In this document: one piece after another, positions 27,315 to 36,292 of the stretch | Position numbering within the stretch: the stretch's first letter is position 1 | Layout: every line of letters starts with the position of its first letter | Assembly (NCBI RefSeq): GCF_009791395.1 | Contig: NZ_WSZK01000018.1 | Span: 1 to 64,000 of the forward strand | Source: Halomarina oriensis | GTDB lineage: Archaea; Halobacteriota; Halobacteria; Halobacteriales; Haloarculaceae | Direction: 5' to 3' | Length of the DNA: 64,000 nt | Translations under genes and position numbers: made by a program | Notes under the pieces: generated by a model | The model's input: the letters and a program-made list of their open reading frames with translations, nothing else | What the model was told of the DNA's origin: nothing | The model's database searches: none

Positions 27315-28460
27315 TCAGACGCTCGTCGGGTCACCGGACAGCACCGTCCGCAGGATAGCCGCGGCCCGTTCGACGTCGCTCCGGCGGACGTACTCCCGCC
27401 GAGCGTGGGCGACCGGTCCGACGTCGTCGACGAGCACCCCCGGCCCGAAGACGACGACCGGTGCCGGTGCGAAGTACGACGCCTCCGTCGCCGCCGTGAA
27501 CGGTCGTGAGTCGCCGGCACCGGCCTCCTCGAACGTCCGGACCAGCGAGTGGTCGGTGGGCGTGGCGAACGCGTCGAGGAACGGCGTCGGGCGCTCGGTG
27601 AGCCCGAACGCGACGGCCGCGTCCGGGACGGGACCGGCGGCGACGTGCGCTTCGAGGTGCTCGTTCAGCGCTCGCTCGTACCCGGTCGCCGTCTCGGGCG
27701 GGACGCTCCGCCGGTCGACGGTGACGGTCGCCCGTTCGGGAAGCTGGTTGGCCGCCTCGCCGCCCGCGAGCACGGTCGGTGTGAGCGTCGGCGCACCGAG
27801 TTGCTCGTGCGTGCCGGGGCCGTGTTCGGCGTCGAACGTCCGAAGCGCCGCGAGCACGGCCTCCATCGCGGCCGTGGCGTTGACGCCGTCTTCGGGATGG
27901 GCGGCGTGAGCGGCCGCACCCTCGACGGTGACCGTCCCCTCGAACCGCCCTTTCGCCGCGGTACAGACCGCGAGGTCGGTCGGTTCGCCGACGACGTAGC
28001 AGTCCCCGTCCAGGTCGAGCGCGTGCGCTCCGGCGCTCGTCGTCTCCTCGTCGGGCGTCAGCGCGAGCGTGAGCCGACCCGGCGGGTCGACGTGGAGGAA
28101 CGCGTCGAGGAGCGCCGCCAGCGGCCCCTTCGCGTCACACGCACCGCGGCCGAGGACGACGTCGCCCTCGGGGTCGCTCGGTGCGTCTCCCTCGGCGTTC
28201 GGCGGTTCGCCGACCCGCTCGAACGGGACGTGTGGCGGGACGGTGTCGAGGTGGGTGTTGAGTACGATGTGGTGCTCGCCCGTGCCCCGCGAGACGACGA
28301 CGTTGCCCGCGTCGTCCACGTCGGGCGGGTGGCCCGCGTCGGTCAGCGTCTCGACGACCAGGTCTCGCATCGCGTCCGGTGACTCGTGGGAGGCCGTTCG
28401 GACCGCCCGTTCGTGGAAGTCGAGCAGGTCGAACGCGCTGGACTCGGACGACCCGCTCAT
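27315..28460 (-). CDS. dapE: Succinyl-diaminopimelate desuccinylase (M20 family)
   Basis: A 381-aa zinc-dependent M20 peptidase-fold enzyme that removes succinate from N-succinyl-LL-diaminopimelate. Metal ligands are visible: NTHLDTVPPH (His about 75), GRGACDAKGPLAALL (Asp about 106), TPDEETTSAG (the catalytic Glu pair, about 135) and a distal His in the C-terminal part. It is the last gene of the dap operon and starts in the ATGA overlap with dapF at 28457-28460. M20 enzymes are hard to tell apart by sequence alone, so the assignment rests on the operon. Confidence 0.92.
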   Translation of the reverse strand: MSGSSESSAFDLLDFHERAVRTASHESPDAMRDLVVETLTDAGHPPDVDDAGNVVVSRGTGEHHIVLNTHLDTVPPHVPFERVGEPPNAEGDAPSDPEGDVVLGRGACDAKGPLAALLDAFLHVDPPGRLTLALTPDEETTSAGAHALDLDGDCYVVGEPTDLAVCTAAKGRFEGTVTVEGAAAHAAHPEDGVNATAAMEAVLAALRTFDAEHGPGTHEQLGAPTLTPTVLAGGEAANQLPERATVTVDRRSVPPETATGYERALNEHLEAHVAAGPVPDAAVAFGLTERPTPFLDAFATPTDHSLVRTFEEAGAGDSRPFTAATEASYFAPAPVVVFGPGVLVDDVGPVAHARREYVRRSDVERAAAILRTVLSGDPTSV

Positions 28461-29362
28461 CGGCGGACCGCGAGGGTCGTCTCGAACTCGCGTTCGGCCG
28501 GGCCACGCAGGAACGCCTCGTCGTCGGTGACGCGAATCGAGAGCGGTCCGCCGGGCGGTCGGACCGTCACCCACCCGTCGCCGACGAGGCCACGGCGGCG
28601 TGCGACCGCACCGACGGCGACCGCACCGGTGCCGCAGGCGTCGGTCTCCCCCTCGACGCCACGCTCGAACGTGCGCTGGTCGAACCCGTCGTCGGCCGGT
28701 GCGGCGAGGACGACGTTCGTCCCCTCGGGGAAGACGTCGGCGTGGCGGACGGGCGGAGCGACCGCATCGAGGTCGACGGCGTCGACCGACTCGACGAACG
28801 CGACGGCGTGGGGGACGCCGGTGTTCACGGCGGTCACGGTGAGTCCCTCGACGGACTCCTCAACCAGCGGGTCGGTCCGGTCGGCCGCGAGCGGCACGTC
28901 CGCCGGGTCGAACGACGGGCGACCCATCGAGACGGTGACCGTCGCTTCCTCGTCCGAGGCCGCAGCCTCGCGGTCGTCGACGGTCGACCGTCGCTCGCCG
29001 GCAGGGGTGACGACGACCAGTTCGGCGGGCGTGTCGCGCCCGATACCCAACTCGCGGGCGGCCCACAGCGCCGCACAGCGAACGCCGTTGCCGCACATCT
29101 CGGCGATAGAGCCGTCGGGCTGGTGGTGGGTCATCCCGACGCGGGGTGGGTCGGCAGCCGAGGCAGCGGCCTCGCCGTCCACCGACAGGAACAGCACCCC
29201 GTCCGCACCGGTTCGCTCGGAGTCGGGATGCGACAGCCCCGTCTCGCGGTCGCAGTGCTCGGCGGTGAAGGCGAACCGGTCTTCGACGGATGCGTCGGCC
29301 GGCACGACGAGGAAGTCGTTACCCGCACCGTGGTACTTCTCGACGCGTACGCTGTCGTTCAC
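28457..29362 (-). CDS. dapF: Diaminopimelate epimerase
   Basis: A 301-aa cofactor-free epimerase converting LL- to meso-diaminopimelate. Both catalytic-cysteine motifs are present: EMCGNGVRCAA (about residue 88) and DACGTGAVAV (about 240). The N-terminus carries the family start EKYHGAGNDFLVV. The two halves are pseudo-repeats, as expected. It overlaps lysA upstream and dapE downstream by 4 nt each. Confidence 0.97.
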   Translation of the reverse strand: MNDSVRVEKYHGAGNDFLVVPADASVEDRFAFTAEHCDRETGLSHPDSERTGADGVLFLSVDGEAAASAADPPRVGMTHHQPDGSIAEMCGNGVRCAALWAARELGIGRDTPAELVVVTPAGERRSTVDDREAAASDEEATVTVSMGRPSFDPADVPLAADRTDPLVEESVEGLTVTAVNTGVPHAVAFVESVDAVDLDAVAPPVRHADVFPEGTNVVLAAPADDGFDQRTFERGVEGETDACGTGAVAVGAVARRRGLVGDGWVTVRPPGGPLSIRVTDDEAFLRGPAEREFETTLAVRR

Positions 29363-30621
29363 TCCGCTGCACCTCCATCGCTCTCCAGTCGGGTCAGGTC
29401 CGCCAGCGTCTCGCGGCGCACTACGGTGTCGCCGTCGAGCGTGACCACGGCGGGTCGCGGCCGGGAGTTGTACGTCGAGGCCATCTCGTAGCCGTACGCG
29501 CCGGCGGTTCCGACCGAGAGCAGGTCGCCGCGCTCGGGGGCGGGCAGCACCCGTTTCTCGCCGAGCACGTCCGACGTCTCACAGACCGGTCCGGCGACGA
29601 GACACGGTTCGGGCGACCGGTCGTCGACGTCGGCCGAGAGACTCCGAATCTCGTGGTAGGCGTCGTACATCGCCGGACGGAGCAGCGTCGTCATCCCGGC
29701 GTCGACGCCGACGACGGTGGTCCCGTCGGTCGGTTTGACGCTCGTCACCTCGGTCAGCAGGACGCCGGCGTCGGCGACGACGTATCGCCCCGGTTCGACG
29801 ACGAGGCGCGCGTCGCAGTCGAACGCCTCGCGGGTCGCCTCGGCCACGGCCTCGAGGTCGAGCGGCGGGTCCTCGCGGTGGTACGGGACGCCGAAGCCGC
29901 CGCCGACGGAGACGAACTCGGGGGCCGGGCGAACCTCGTCGGCGAGCGTCGCCATCCGGGCGACCAGCGCCTCGTGGGCCGAGAGTTCCTCGCCCGAGAC
30001 GCCACTCCCGACGTGGGCGTGCAGGCCGACGAACGCGCCGACGTCGGCGGCCGCGCCACACACCTCGGTCGCACGGTCGAACGGGACGCCGAACTGCGGG
30101 GCGTCGCCCGTCGTCACCTTCGCGTGGTGGCCCGCACCGACACCCGGGTTCACACGGACGCAGAGTCGGCCGTCGTACCCCCGTTCGGCCAGCGCGTCGA
30201 GGGTGTCTCTCGCGCCGACGGTGACGGTGAGGTCGTGGCCCTCGCGCCACCAGTCGACGACGCTGTCGAGGTCGGTCGCGGGTGGGTTGACCGCCGTGTA
30301 GCGAACCCGCTCGGCCGGGAACCCGGCGTCGAGCGCACGGCGGACCTCGCCCGCCGAGGCACACTCCGCGCCGAGTCCCGCGTCCGCGACCGTTTCGAGG
30401 ACGCGCCGTGTGGTGTTGGCCTTCACCGCGTAGTCGACCGTCGCGTCGGGGAACGCCCGCTTCAGGCGGACCGCGTTCTGCCGGACGCGCTCGGGGTCGA
30501 GGACGTACAGCGGGGTCCCGAACGCCTCGGCGAGCGCCTGCAGACGGTCGGTGTCCCAGTCCGCGGGGCGGCGGACGGGCGGGGTCGCGTCGGACGCGGC
30601 GTCGGTGTCCGACCCGCTCAT
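29359..30621 (-). CDS. lysA: Diaminopimelate decarboxylase
   Basis: A 420-aa PLP enzyme (fold III) that decarboxylates meso-diaminopimelate to lysine. The PLP lysine is in VDYAVKANTTRRVL (about residue 64). The Gly-rich phosphate-binding SVGGGFGVPY follows (about 245), with EPGRYVVADAG (about 285) and the active-site Cys region PCLVAGPVCETSDVL (about 340-355). It overlaps dapD (30618-30621) and dapF by 4 nt. The start MSGSDTD has a short low-complexity leader before the family start. Confidence 0.97.
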   Translation of the reverse strand: MSGSDTDAASDATPPVRRPADWDTDRLQALAEAFGTPLYVLDPERVRQNAVRLKRAFPDATVDYAVKANTTRRVLETVADAGLGAECASAGEVRRALDAGFPAERVRYTAVNPPATDLDSVVDWWREGHDLTVTVGARDTLDALAERGYDGRLCVRVNPGVGAGHHAKVTTGDAPQFGVPFDRATEVCGAAADVGAFVGLHAHVGSGVSGEELSAHEALVARMATLADEVRPAPEFVSVGGGFGVPYHREDPPLDLEAVAEATREAFDCDARLVVEPGRYVVADAGVLLTEVTSVKPTDGTTVVGVDAGMTTLLRPAMYDAYHEIRSLSADVDDRSPEPCLVAGPVCETSDVLGEKRVLPAPERGDLLSVGTAGAYGYEMASTYNSRPRPAVVTLDGDTVVRRETLADLTRLESDGGAAE

Positions 30622-31454
30622 TCGCGGAGCGCACCCTCCCGCTGGGTCGCCTCCAGCGTCTCGTCTTCGACGTGCGTGGCGACCACCGCCGGCTTGTACG
30701 CGCCGCCGTCGCCGAAGAGGTCGTGGTCGGCGACGCTCGACTCGACGTAGCGCGTGAACGCCCGGCGTTCGGGCGGGAGGTGGCCGTAGACGACCGCCTC
30801 CTCGACGAGGTCGTACACCGGGATTCGTGGCGTGAGCAGCGTGTTCTCGCCGACGACGCTGCTCTCGCCGACGACGAACCCCGAGGTGACCCGACAGCCA
30901 GCGCCCAGGGAGACGTCGTCCTCGATTACGACGGGGGCGCTCTCGACCGGTTCGAGGACACCACCGATCAGGGTGTTCGCACCCAGTTTCACGTCGTCAC
31001 CGACCTGGGCACACGACCCGACGGTGTCACAGGAGTCGACGAGCGTCCGGTCGCCGACGTGGGCCCCGACGTTGACGAAACTCGGACTCATCACGATGGC
31101 GTCCTCGCCGAGGTACGCTCCACGCCGAATCGCGGTTCCGTCGGGCGTATTTCTCGTCCCGCGTCGTGCGAGGTCGGCGGTGTCGCGCAGCGGCAGGACG
31201 TCGTTGTAGCCGACGCCGCCGTAGCTTCGACGGCGCGACCGACGGAGCGCGAAGTTGAGCAGGATGCCGCGCTTGACCCACGCGTTGGCCGTCCACTCGT
31301 CTCCGGAGTTCTCGGCGGCTCTCACTTCCCCCGCCTCCAGCGCGTCGAGGAAGGCGTCGAGCGTGGCGAGGTCCTCGTGAGTCGTGTCGCTGGTGGTCAG
31401 CCCCTCCTCTCGGCGGTCCCAGAGCTCTTCGATGGCCGATTCGAGCGGGCTCAT
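30618..31454 (-). CDS. dapD: Tetrahydrodipicolinate N-succinyltransferase
   Basis: A 278-aa left-handed beta-helix transferase that succinylates tetrahydrodipicolinate using succinyl-CoA. It commits the pathway to the succinylase branch. Hexapeptide repeats are clear from about residue 105 to 235 (MSPSFVNVGAHVGDRTLVDS, then IEDDVSLGAGCRVTSG). The N-terminal helical domain holds NAWVKRGILLNF, as in DapD. It overlaps dapB and lysA by 4 nt each. Confidence 0.95.
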   Translation of the reverse strand: MSPLESAIEELWDRREEGLTTSDTTHEDLATLDAFLDALEAGEVRAAENSGDEWTANAWVKRGILLNFALRRSRRRSYGGVGYNDVLPLRDTADLARRGTRNTPDGTAIRRGAYLGEDAIVMSPSFVNVGAHVGDRTLVDSCDTVGSCAQVGDDVKLGANTLIGGVLEPVESAPVVIEDDVSLGAGCRVTSGFVVGESSVVGENTLLTPRIPVYDLVEEAVVYGHLPPERRAFTRYVESSVADHDLFGDGGAYKPAVVATHVEDETLEATQREGALRE

Positions 31455-32215
31455 TCGAGCACCTCCGCGAAGTCGTACCGGCCGGCGTCACGACCCGCCA
31501 CCCACTCTGCGGCGTCGAGTGCCCCGGCGGCGAACACGCGTCGGGAGCCAGCGCGGTGTGTGAGGGACAGCGACTCGTCGCCGCCGGCGAACAGCACCTC
31601 GTGTTCGCCCCGAACGTCACCCGCACGGCGGGCGTGGACGCCGACGTCGCCGTCGTCGCGCGGCGCGAGTCCCTCCCGGCCGTGGACGCGTTCGCCCGTC
31701 GCGTGGGCGTCGGTCCGTGCGCCCTCGATGGCGTCGAGGAGCGCGTTGGCCGTACCACTGGGCGCGTCGCGCTTGTCCCGGTGGTGGGTCTCGGTCAGTT
31801 CCACGTCGTACTCGGGCAGCAGTTCGGTCGCGCGTTCGACGAGGTCGGTGAGGACGGCGACCCCTCGTGAGAAGTTCGGCGCGTGAAGCACTGGCACCTC
31901 GTCGCTCGCACGCTGGAGCGCGGCGAGTTGGTCGGCGGAGAACCCCGTCGTCCCGACGACGGCCGGGACCCCCGCTTCGGCGCAGGCGGCGACGTACTCG
32001 ACGCTCGACGCCGGGTCGGTGAAGTCGACGAGGGCGTCCGGGCGTTCCTCGCTCAGCACGGCCGCGAGGTCGCTCGCGGACCGGGTGTCGAACCCGTCGA
32101 TGCGGTCGGCGGCACGCGAGACCGGGACGGTCCCGTGCCCGCGCTCGTCTGCGGCCGCGAGGACCTCCTGGGCCATCCGGCCGGTCGCCCCCGTGACGGC
32201 GAGTCGCAGTGTCAT
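31451..32215 (-). CDS. dapB: 4-Hydroxy-tetrahydrodipicolinate reductase
   Basis: A 254-aa NAD(P)H-dependent reductase. The N-terminal nucleotide loop is VTGATGRMAQEV (residues 7-18). The catalytic and substrate-binding segment is ELTETHHRDKRDAPSGTAN (His pair and Lys, about 140-155), the DapB signature. VGTTGFSADQ lies near 92. It overlaps dapA (32212-32215) and dapD by 4 nt each. Confidence 0.96.
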   Translation of the reverse strand: MTLRLAVTGATGRMAQEVLAAADERGHGTVPVSRAADRIDGFDTRSASDLAAVLSEERPDALVDFTDPASSVEYVAACAEAGVPAVVGTTGFSADQLAALQRASDEVPVLHAPNFSRGVAVLTDLVERATELLPEYDVELTETHHRDKRDAPSGTANALLDAIEGARTDAHATGERVHGREGLAPRDDGDVGVHARRAGDVRGEHEVLFAGGDESLSLTHRAGSRRVFAAGALDAAEWVAGRDAGRYDFAEVLE

Positions 32216-33123
32216 AGGTCGACTTCGGCCGCCGGTGTGGTATCGCTGTCGAGCGCGGCGAGTGCTTCCCGAAGCTGGTCACGGGACTGCTCGGAGAGCC
32301 GCGAGAGCGGCGAGCGCATCGTCTCGGGGGAGTCCTCGCGCATCGCCAGCGCGGCCTTCAGCGGGATGGGGTTGGTCTCGGTGAACAGCGCCCGCGAGAG
32401 CGGCGCGAGGTCCTGGTGAATCGCCCGAGCCGTCGCGTAGTCGTCGTCGAGCGCAGCCTCGACCATCGCCACGACGCGCTCGGGTTCGACGTTGGCGGTG
32501 ACGCTGATACAGCCCATCGCCCCCACCGAACACAGCGGGAGGTTCAGTCCATCCTCGCCGGAGAGGACGGTGAACGCCTCGTCGCGGGTGCGTTCGATGA
32601 CCTCGCTGGCGCGGCCGACGTCGCCGCTGGCAGCCTTGTAGCCGACGACGTTCGGGTGTGCGGCCAGCGAGACGGCCGTCTCGACGGCGACGTTCCGCCC
32701 CGTCCGCGACGGGACGTTGTAGACGACCTGTGGGACGTCGAGAGCGTCCGCGATGGTCCGGAAGTGGTGTTCCATCCCCGCCGGTTCGGGGCGGTTGTAG
32801 TACGGCGAGATGAGCAGGAGGCCGTCCGCGCCGGCGTCGACCGAGCGCTGGGCGAGGTCGAGCGCCTCGTGGGTCGCGTTCGACCCCGCGCCGGCGACGA
32901 CGGGGGTGGAGACGGCGTCGGCCACCGTCTCGACGACGGCGACGTGTTCGTCGTGGGTCAGTGTCGCGCTCTCGCCGGTCGTGCCGACGGGGACGACGCC
33001 GGCGACGCCGGCGGCTTCGAGGCGTCGGGCGTGGTCAGCGAGGGTCGCGTGGTCGATGGACTCGTCGTCGTGGAACGGCGTCGGGAGTGCCGGGTAGACG
33101 CCGGTGTACGGGTCGTGGGTCAT
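32212..33123 (-). CDS. dapA: 4-Hydroxy-tetrahydrodipicolinate synthase
   Basis: A 303-aa TIM-barrel aldolase condensing pyruvate with aspartate semialdehyde, the first dedicated step of the pathway. GTTGESATL is at about residue 46, and the catalytic Tyr is in VVYNVPSRTGRN (about 138). The Schiff-base Lys is in VVGYKAASGDV (about 164). First gene of a six-gene operon in which every junction is a 4-nt overlap. There is no TATA box at the leaderless position, so the operon may have a 5' leader. Confidence 0.97.
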   Translation of the reverse strand: MTHDPYTGVYPALPTPFHDDESIDHATLADHARRLEAAGVAGVVPVGTTGESATLTHDEHVAVVETVADAVSTPVVAGAGSNATHEALDLAQRSVDAGADGLLLISPYYNRPEPAGMEHHFRTIADALDVPQVVYNVPSRTGRNVAVETAVSLAAHPNVVGYKAASGDVGRASEVIERTRDEAFTVLSGEDGLNLPLCSVGAMGCISVTANVEPERVVAMVEAALDDDYATARAIHQDLAPLSRALFTETNPIPLKAALAMREDSPETMRSPLSRLSEQSRDQLREALAALDSDTTPAAEVDL

Positions 33124-33456
33124 TGGTGTGGTCTGGGTCGTGGTGGACGCAGCGTGTCGCTGCGAGTCGCGTGTGGTCGCGTCGCTGTGCGGTCTGACTC
33201 GGAGAACAGCCCGCGACGGGTCGCTACCCCGCCGTGAACCGACAGCTACGCGCGTTTAGCGCGGAGAACTCGAACACACCCGCCGGGGGATGTGAGTCGC
33301 ATACACGAGGGGCCGTCCCCGGCGAACTTAGCGGTTGCGCCGCGCGCGACACCTGCCGGAACTCGCGGCGGTAGCACGACCGGCGGGGCGGTCCGACGGC
33401 CCGGCCGTCGGGCGCTGGATACCAAACTCTTTGAGAGCGGACGCGCGAGTCGGCGT
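33124..33456. other. Divergent promoter region between dapA and the NYN gene
   Basis: This 333-nt region has no convincing gene. On the dapA side it has a 7-bp stem, CGCAGCG-TGT-CGCTGCG, at 33148-33164. Farther out, a TATA-like GCTAAAC (minus strand, plus positions 33254-33260) is flanked by CGCGC/GCGCG. That would place the dapA transcript start near 33230 and give a leader of about 105 nt containing the stem. On the other side, CTCTTTGAG (about 33426-33434) is the likely TATA box of the NYN gene, 27 nt before its ATG. Confidence 0.45.
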
Positions 33457-33954
33457 ATGCCACCGCTGCATCCCGACCAGCGTGTCGCCGTGCTGGCCGA
33501 CGCGCGCAACCTCTATCACACTACTCACAGTCTCTACTCACGAAACGTCGACTACACCGAACTGCTCGACACGGCCGTCCAGGACCGCCGCCTCGTCCGG
33601 GCCATCGCCTACGTCGTCCGCGCCCACGCCCCCGAGGAGGAGTCGTTTTTCGACGCGCTCGACGACATCGGCTTCGAGACACGCATCAAGGACCTCAAGA
33701 CGTTCTCCGACGGGACGAAGAAAGCCGACTGGGACGTCGGCATCAGCCTCGACGCCGTCACGCTCGCCGAGAAGGTCGACACCATCGTCATCTGTTCGGG
33801 CGACGGCGACTTCACGCGTCTCTGTTCGCACATCCGCCACGAGGGGACCCGCGTCGAGGTGATGAGTTTCGGCCCCTCGACGGCCGAGACGCTCGTCGAC
33901 GCCGCCGACTCGTTCGTCGACCTGAGCGAACAGAAAGAGCGGTTCCTGCTGTAG
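33457..33954 (+). CDS. NYN-domain (LabA/DUF88-like) putative ribonuclease
   Basis: A 165-aa single-domain NYN/PIN-like protein. The conserved acidic residues of the fold are visible: VLADARNLYHT (Asp about 14, with Asn), DVGISLDAV (about 92) and ICSGDGDFTRLCSHI (Asp pair about 112-114). These would bind the metal ion for RNA cleavage. It matches LabA-like proteins in length and motif order. The ATG at 33457 is supported by a TATA-like box 27 nt upstream. The RNA target is unknown; stand-alone, divergent from the dap operon. Confidence 0.87.
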   Translation: MPPLHPDQRVAVLADARNLYHTTHSLYSRNVDYTELLDTAVQDRRLVRAIAYVVRAHAPEEESFFDALDDIGFETRIKDLKTFSDGTKKADWDVGISLDAVTLAEKVDTIVICSGDGDFTRLCSHIRHEGTRVEVMSFGPSTAETLVDAADSFVDLSEQKERFLL

Positions 33955-33984
33955 ACGAGCACTGCGTCGACGGTGTGCCGCGAC

Positions 33985-34167
33985 TCAGACGCCTGCGCCT
34001 CTCTCCGAGAGACCGACGAGCAGCGACCCGGCGGCCATCGCCAGGGCGGCGATGGCACCGAGCGCGTCGACTGCGTGGATGTCCGTGAGTGCCGAGTAGA
34101 GCACGAGCGCGGTGCTGATGGCGAGGAGCCCCACACCGATACCGAGCTTTCGGGTGTCTGTCGTCAT
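33985..34167 (-). CDS. Small two-helix membrane protein
   Basis: A 60-aa protein with two hydrophobic segments (about 8-26 and 33-52) joined by a short loop containing DIHAVD. A TTTACG box lies 28 nt before the ATG at 34167, which supports a real gene. Family and function not recognised. Convergent with the NYN gene; the 3' ends are 30 nt apart. Confidence 0.6.
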   Translation of the reverse strand: MTTDTRKLGIGVGLLAISTALVLYSALTDIHAVDALGAIAALAMAAGSLLVGLSERGAGV

Positions 34168-34292
34168 CGACGGCCGCTACGAAATGGGCCACGTAAATCC
34201 TATCGAAACGATAGCCGTGTGGTATGATTCGGCGTGTCGTGGTCGGGTCGTCGACTCGGGGGCCTTTTCTACGCGGACCGACGAGAGCGGGC

Positions 34293-34754
34293 ATGAACGA
34301 CGACGAGCGGGAACGACTGCGGACCGTCGCCGACTACCAGTTCGGCGCGGGCGCGGGGACAGCGCTGTTCCCCGACGGCGAGGCGCAGACCGTACTCCGG
34401 ACGTCGACCGGTCGCCCACAGCAGGTGCTCTCCGGCGACGACGAGCGACTCGTCTCCTACACCGTCGAGGGGCGGTTCACGCTCGGCGCGCGCGGCGGCG
34501 AGCGACTGTTCGAGCGACTCGGTGGGCCCCACGTCGAAGTCGGCGAGGAGTCCGTCGAGTTCGTCCGCGACGGGAAGAACGCGTTCGCGAAGTTCGTCCG
34601 GAGCGTGGACAACGAGGTCCGACCGGGCGACGAGGTGGCGGTCACCGTCGACGGCGACGTGCTCGCCGTCGGCCGCGCGGAACTGCCCGCAGACGGGATG
34701 CGAGACTTCGACTCGGGGGTCGCCGTGAAGGTCCGAGCGGGCATCGAGGGCTAA
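34293..34754 (+). CDS. PUA-domain protein
   Basis: A 153-aa protein. The C-terminal 75 residues ([32 protein letters not shown], then [15 protein letters not shown]) are a PUA RNA-binding domain. The N-terminal half ([14 protein letters not shown]) resembles archaeal proteins with a PUA domain fused to a pre-PUA segment. It probably binds tRNA or rRNA or a modification factor. The ATG at 34293 follows a CTTTTCTA box by 26 nt. Its neighbours, NAC and a tRNA methyltransferase, support a role in translation. Confidence 0.85.
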   Translation: MNDDERERLRTVADYQFGAGAGTALFPDGEAQTVLRTSTGRPQQVLSGDDERLVSYTVEGRFTLGARGGERLFERLGGPHVEVGEESVEFVRDGKNAFAKFVRSVDNEVRPGDEVAVTVDGDVLAVGRAELPADGMRDFDSGVAVKVRAGIEG

Positions 34755-34842
34755 CTCGTCGGCGGGTCCCTCGGCCGGTCGACACGAACCGTGCGAGCGA
34801 GAGTGCGCGGGGTTTTTGATGCCTGCGAGCGACGGTGCGCGT

Positions 34843-35256
34843 ATGTTTGGAGGAGGCGGCGGACTCGACCCGCGCAAGATGAAACAGATGATGAAGCAGA
34901 TGGGTATCGAGGTCACCGAAATCGACGCCAACGAGATCGTCGTCCGGACGGACGACGAGGAACTCGTGTTCACGGACGTCGAGGTCCAGCGCATGGACGC
35001 ACAGGGCCAGGCGACCTACCAGATCGTCGGCGAACCGGAGACCCGCGCGCTCGGGTCGAGCGGCGGCTCGAAGGCCGAAGGCGAGGTCGACACGGGCAGC
35101 GGTGCGGACGAAGTCGACGTCGGCGCGGCCGACGAGATTCCCGACTCGGACGTCCAGATCGTCGCCCAGCGGACGGGGGCGAGCGAGGAGGCTGCACGGG
35201 AGGCGCTCGAAGCCGAAAGCGGTGATCTCGCCGCCGCCGTCGCCCGACTGGAGTGA
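34843..35256 (+). CDS. nac: Nascent polypeptide-associated complex protein (archaeal NAC)
   Basis: A 137-aa ribosome-associated chaperone that meets emerging polypeptides and acts as a homodimer in archaea. The NAC domain ([24 protein letters not shown] through TYQIVG, residues about 10-65) is followed by an acidic Gly/Ser linker and a C-terminal UBA domain ([23 protein letters not shown], about 97-137). The start [13 protein letters not shown] at 34843 follows a GGTTTTTGA box by 27 nt. Its stop overlaps the start of trmI (GTGA). Confidence 0.95.
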   Translation: MFGGGGGLDPRKMKQMMKQMGIEVTEIDANEIVVRTDDEELVFTDVEVQRMDAQGQATYQIVGEPETRALGSSGGSKAEGEVDTGSGADEVDVGAADEIPDSDVQIVAQRTGASEEAAREALEAESGDLAAAVARLE

Positions 35257-35978
35257 TACTCCTCGTCCACGAGGACCGGGAGTACCTGCGGGCACGGGGA
35301 GACACGCTGGAGACCGACCTCGGCGTTCTGGAGATTCCCGAGGACGCCGAACCGGGCGAGACCTACGAGACACATCTCGGCGAACCGTTCGCGGTCCGTG
35401 AACTCAGGGGGCCAGACCTGTTCAACCACCTCGACCGGACGGGCGCGCCGATGATGCCCCGCGACATCGGCCTCATCATCGGTCACACCGGCATCGCCGC
35501 GGGTGACCGCGTGCTCGACGCGGGGACCGGGACGGGGATTCTGAGTGCGTACCTCGGTCGTGTCGGCGCGAACGTGGCGACGTACGAGCGCGACCCCGAG
35601 TTCGCAGACGTCGCACGCTCGAACATGGAGACCGCAGGAGTCACCGAACACGTCGACGTGCGCGTCGGTGACCTCTCGGAGGAGGTCGATACGCTCGTCG
35701 CCGAGGAGGAGCGGTTCGACGTGCTGACGCTCGACACCGAGGACGCTCCCGACGTCGCTGCACGGGCCGACGAACTGCTCGTCGACGGCGGCTACCTCGT
35801 CGCGTACGTCCCGTTCGTCGAGGGCACGCGGGCCGTCGTCGAGGCGGTCCGCGAGTCGCTCGGGGACGCCGAGACGTTCGAGACCGTCCAGCGCCGGATG
35901 GACTTCGACGAGCGCGGGTCGCGGCCGTCGACCGCCGGTGTCGGCCACACCGGCTATCTCGTCTTCGCTCGGGCCTGA
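35253..35978 (+). CDS. trmI: tRNA (adenine-N1)-methyltransferase, TrmI family
   Basis: A 241-aa class I SAM methyltransferase making m1A at positions 57/58 of the T-loop, as archaeal TrmI enzymes do. The N-terminal domain ([31 protein letters not shown]) is typical of TrmI. The SAM loop is [17 protein letters not shown] (about residue 88), the acidic ribose-binding residue is in YERDPEF, and the catalytic Asp region is LDTEDAPDV. It starts with GTG inside the NAC stop (a 4-nt GTGA overlap), so it depends on translational coupling. Confidence 0.93.
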   Translation: MILLVHEDREYLRARGDTLETDLGVLEIPEDAEPGETYETHLGEPFAVRELRGPDLFNHLDRTGAPMMPRDIGLIIGHTGIAAGDRVLDAGTGTGILSAYLGRVGANVATYERDPEFADVARSNMETAGVTEHVDVRVGDLSEEVDTLVAEEERFDVLTLDTEDAPDVAARADELLVDGGYLVAYVPFVEGTRAVVEAVRESLGDAETFETVQRRMDFDERGSRPSTAGVGHTGYLVFARA

Positions 35979-36070
35979 ACGGGCGACCGACGCGGAGGGG
36001 ACCGCCACGAACCGGCAAGCGCGAGGGCCGCGCGTAGCCTTAAGCTGATAACGGCCGTACCTGTTTTCGT

Positions 36071-36292
36071 ATGAGCGACGCAGACCCCGACGAGCGGATG
36101 GACGAGACGACGACCTGGCCCGACCTCGGTATCGCACTCTACGACCGACTGACGGGGCGAAACGCCGTCATCGAGTACGAGTTCGAGGACATGAACGTCC
36201 ACGTCCCGAGCCACGCCGGCGAGAACGCGGACCACGCTCACTGGCGACTCGACGGGACCATCACCATCTCGACCCGGGAGAAAGAGGATTGA
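36071..36292 (+). CDS. Small conserved hypothetical protein (first of a coupled pair)
   Basis: A 73-aa acidic protein (MSDADPDERMDETTTWPDLGIALYDRLTGRNAVIEYEFEDMNVHVPS...). The middle looks like a small beta sheet, and the end (HWRLDGTITISTREKED) a beta hairpin. Family not recognised with certainty. A TTAAGCTGATAA stretch precedes the ATG by about 27 nt. Its stop overlaps the TTG start of the next gene by 3 nt, so the two are translationally coupled and probably act together. Confidence 0.7.
   Translation: MSDADPDERMDETTTWPDLGIALYDRLTGRNAVIEYEFEDMNVHVPSHAGENADHAHWRLDGTITISTREKED

Noticed and set aside
33224-33528. Minus-strand frames between dapA and the NYN gene
   Set aside because: They run across the probable NYN promoter, have no plausible start context and read as shadows.
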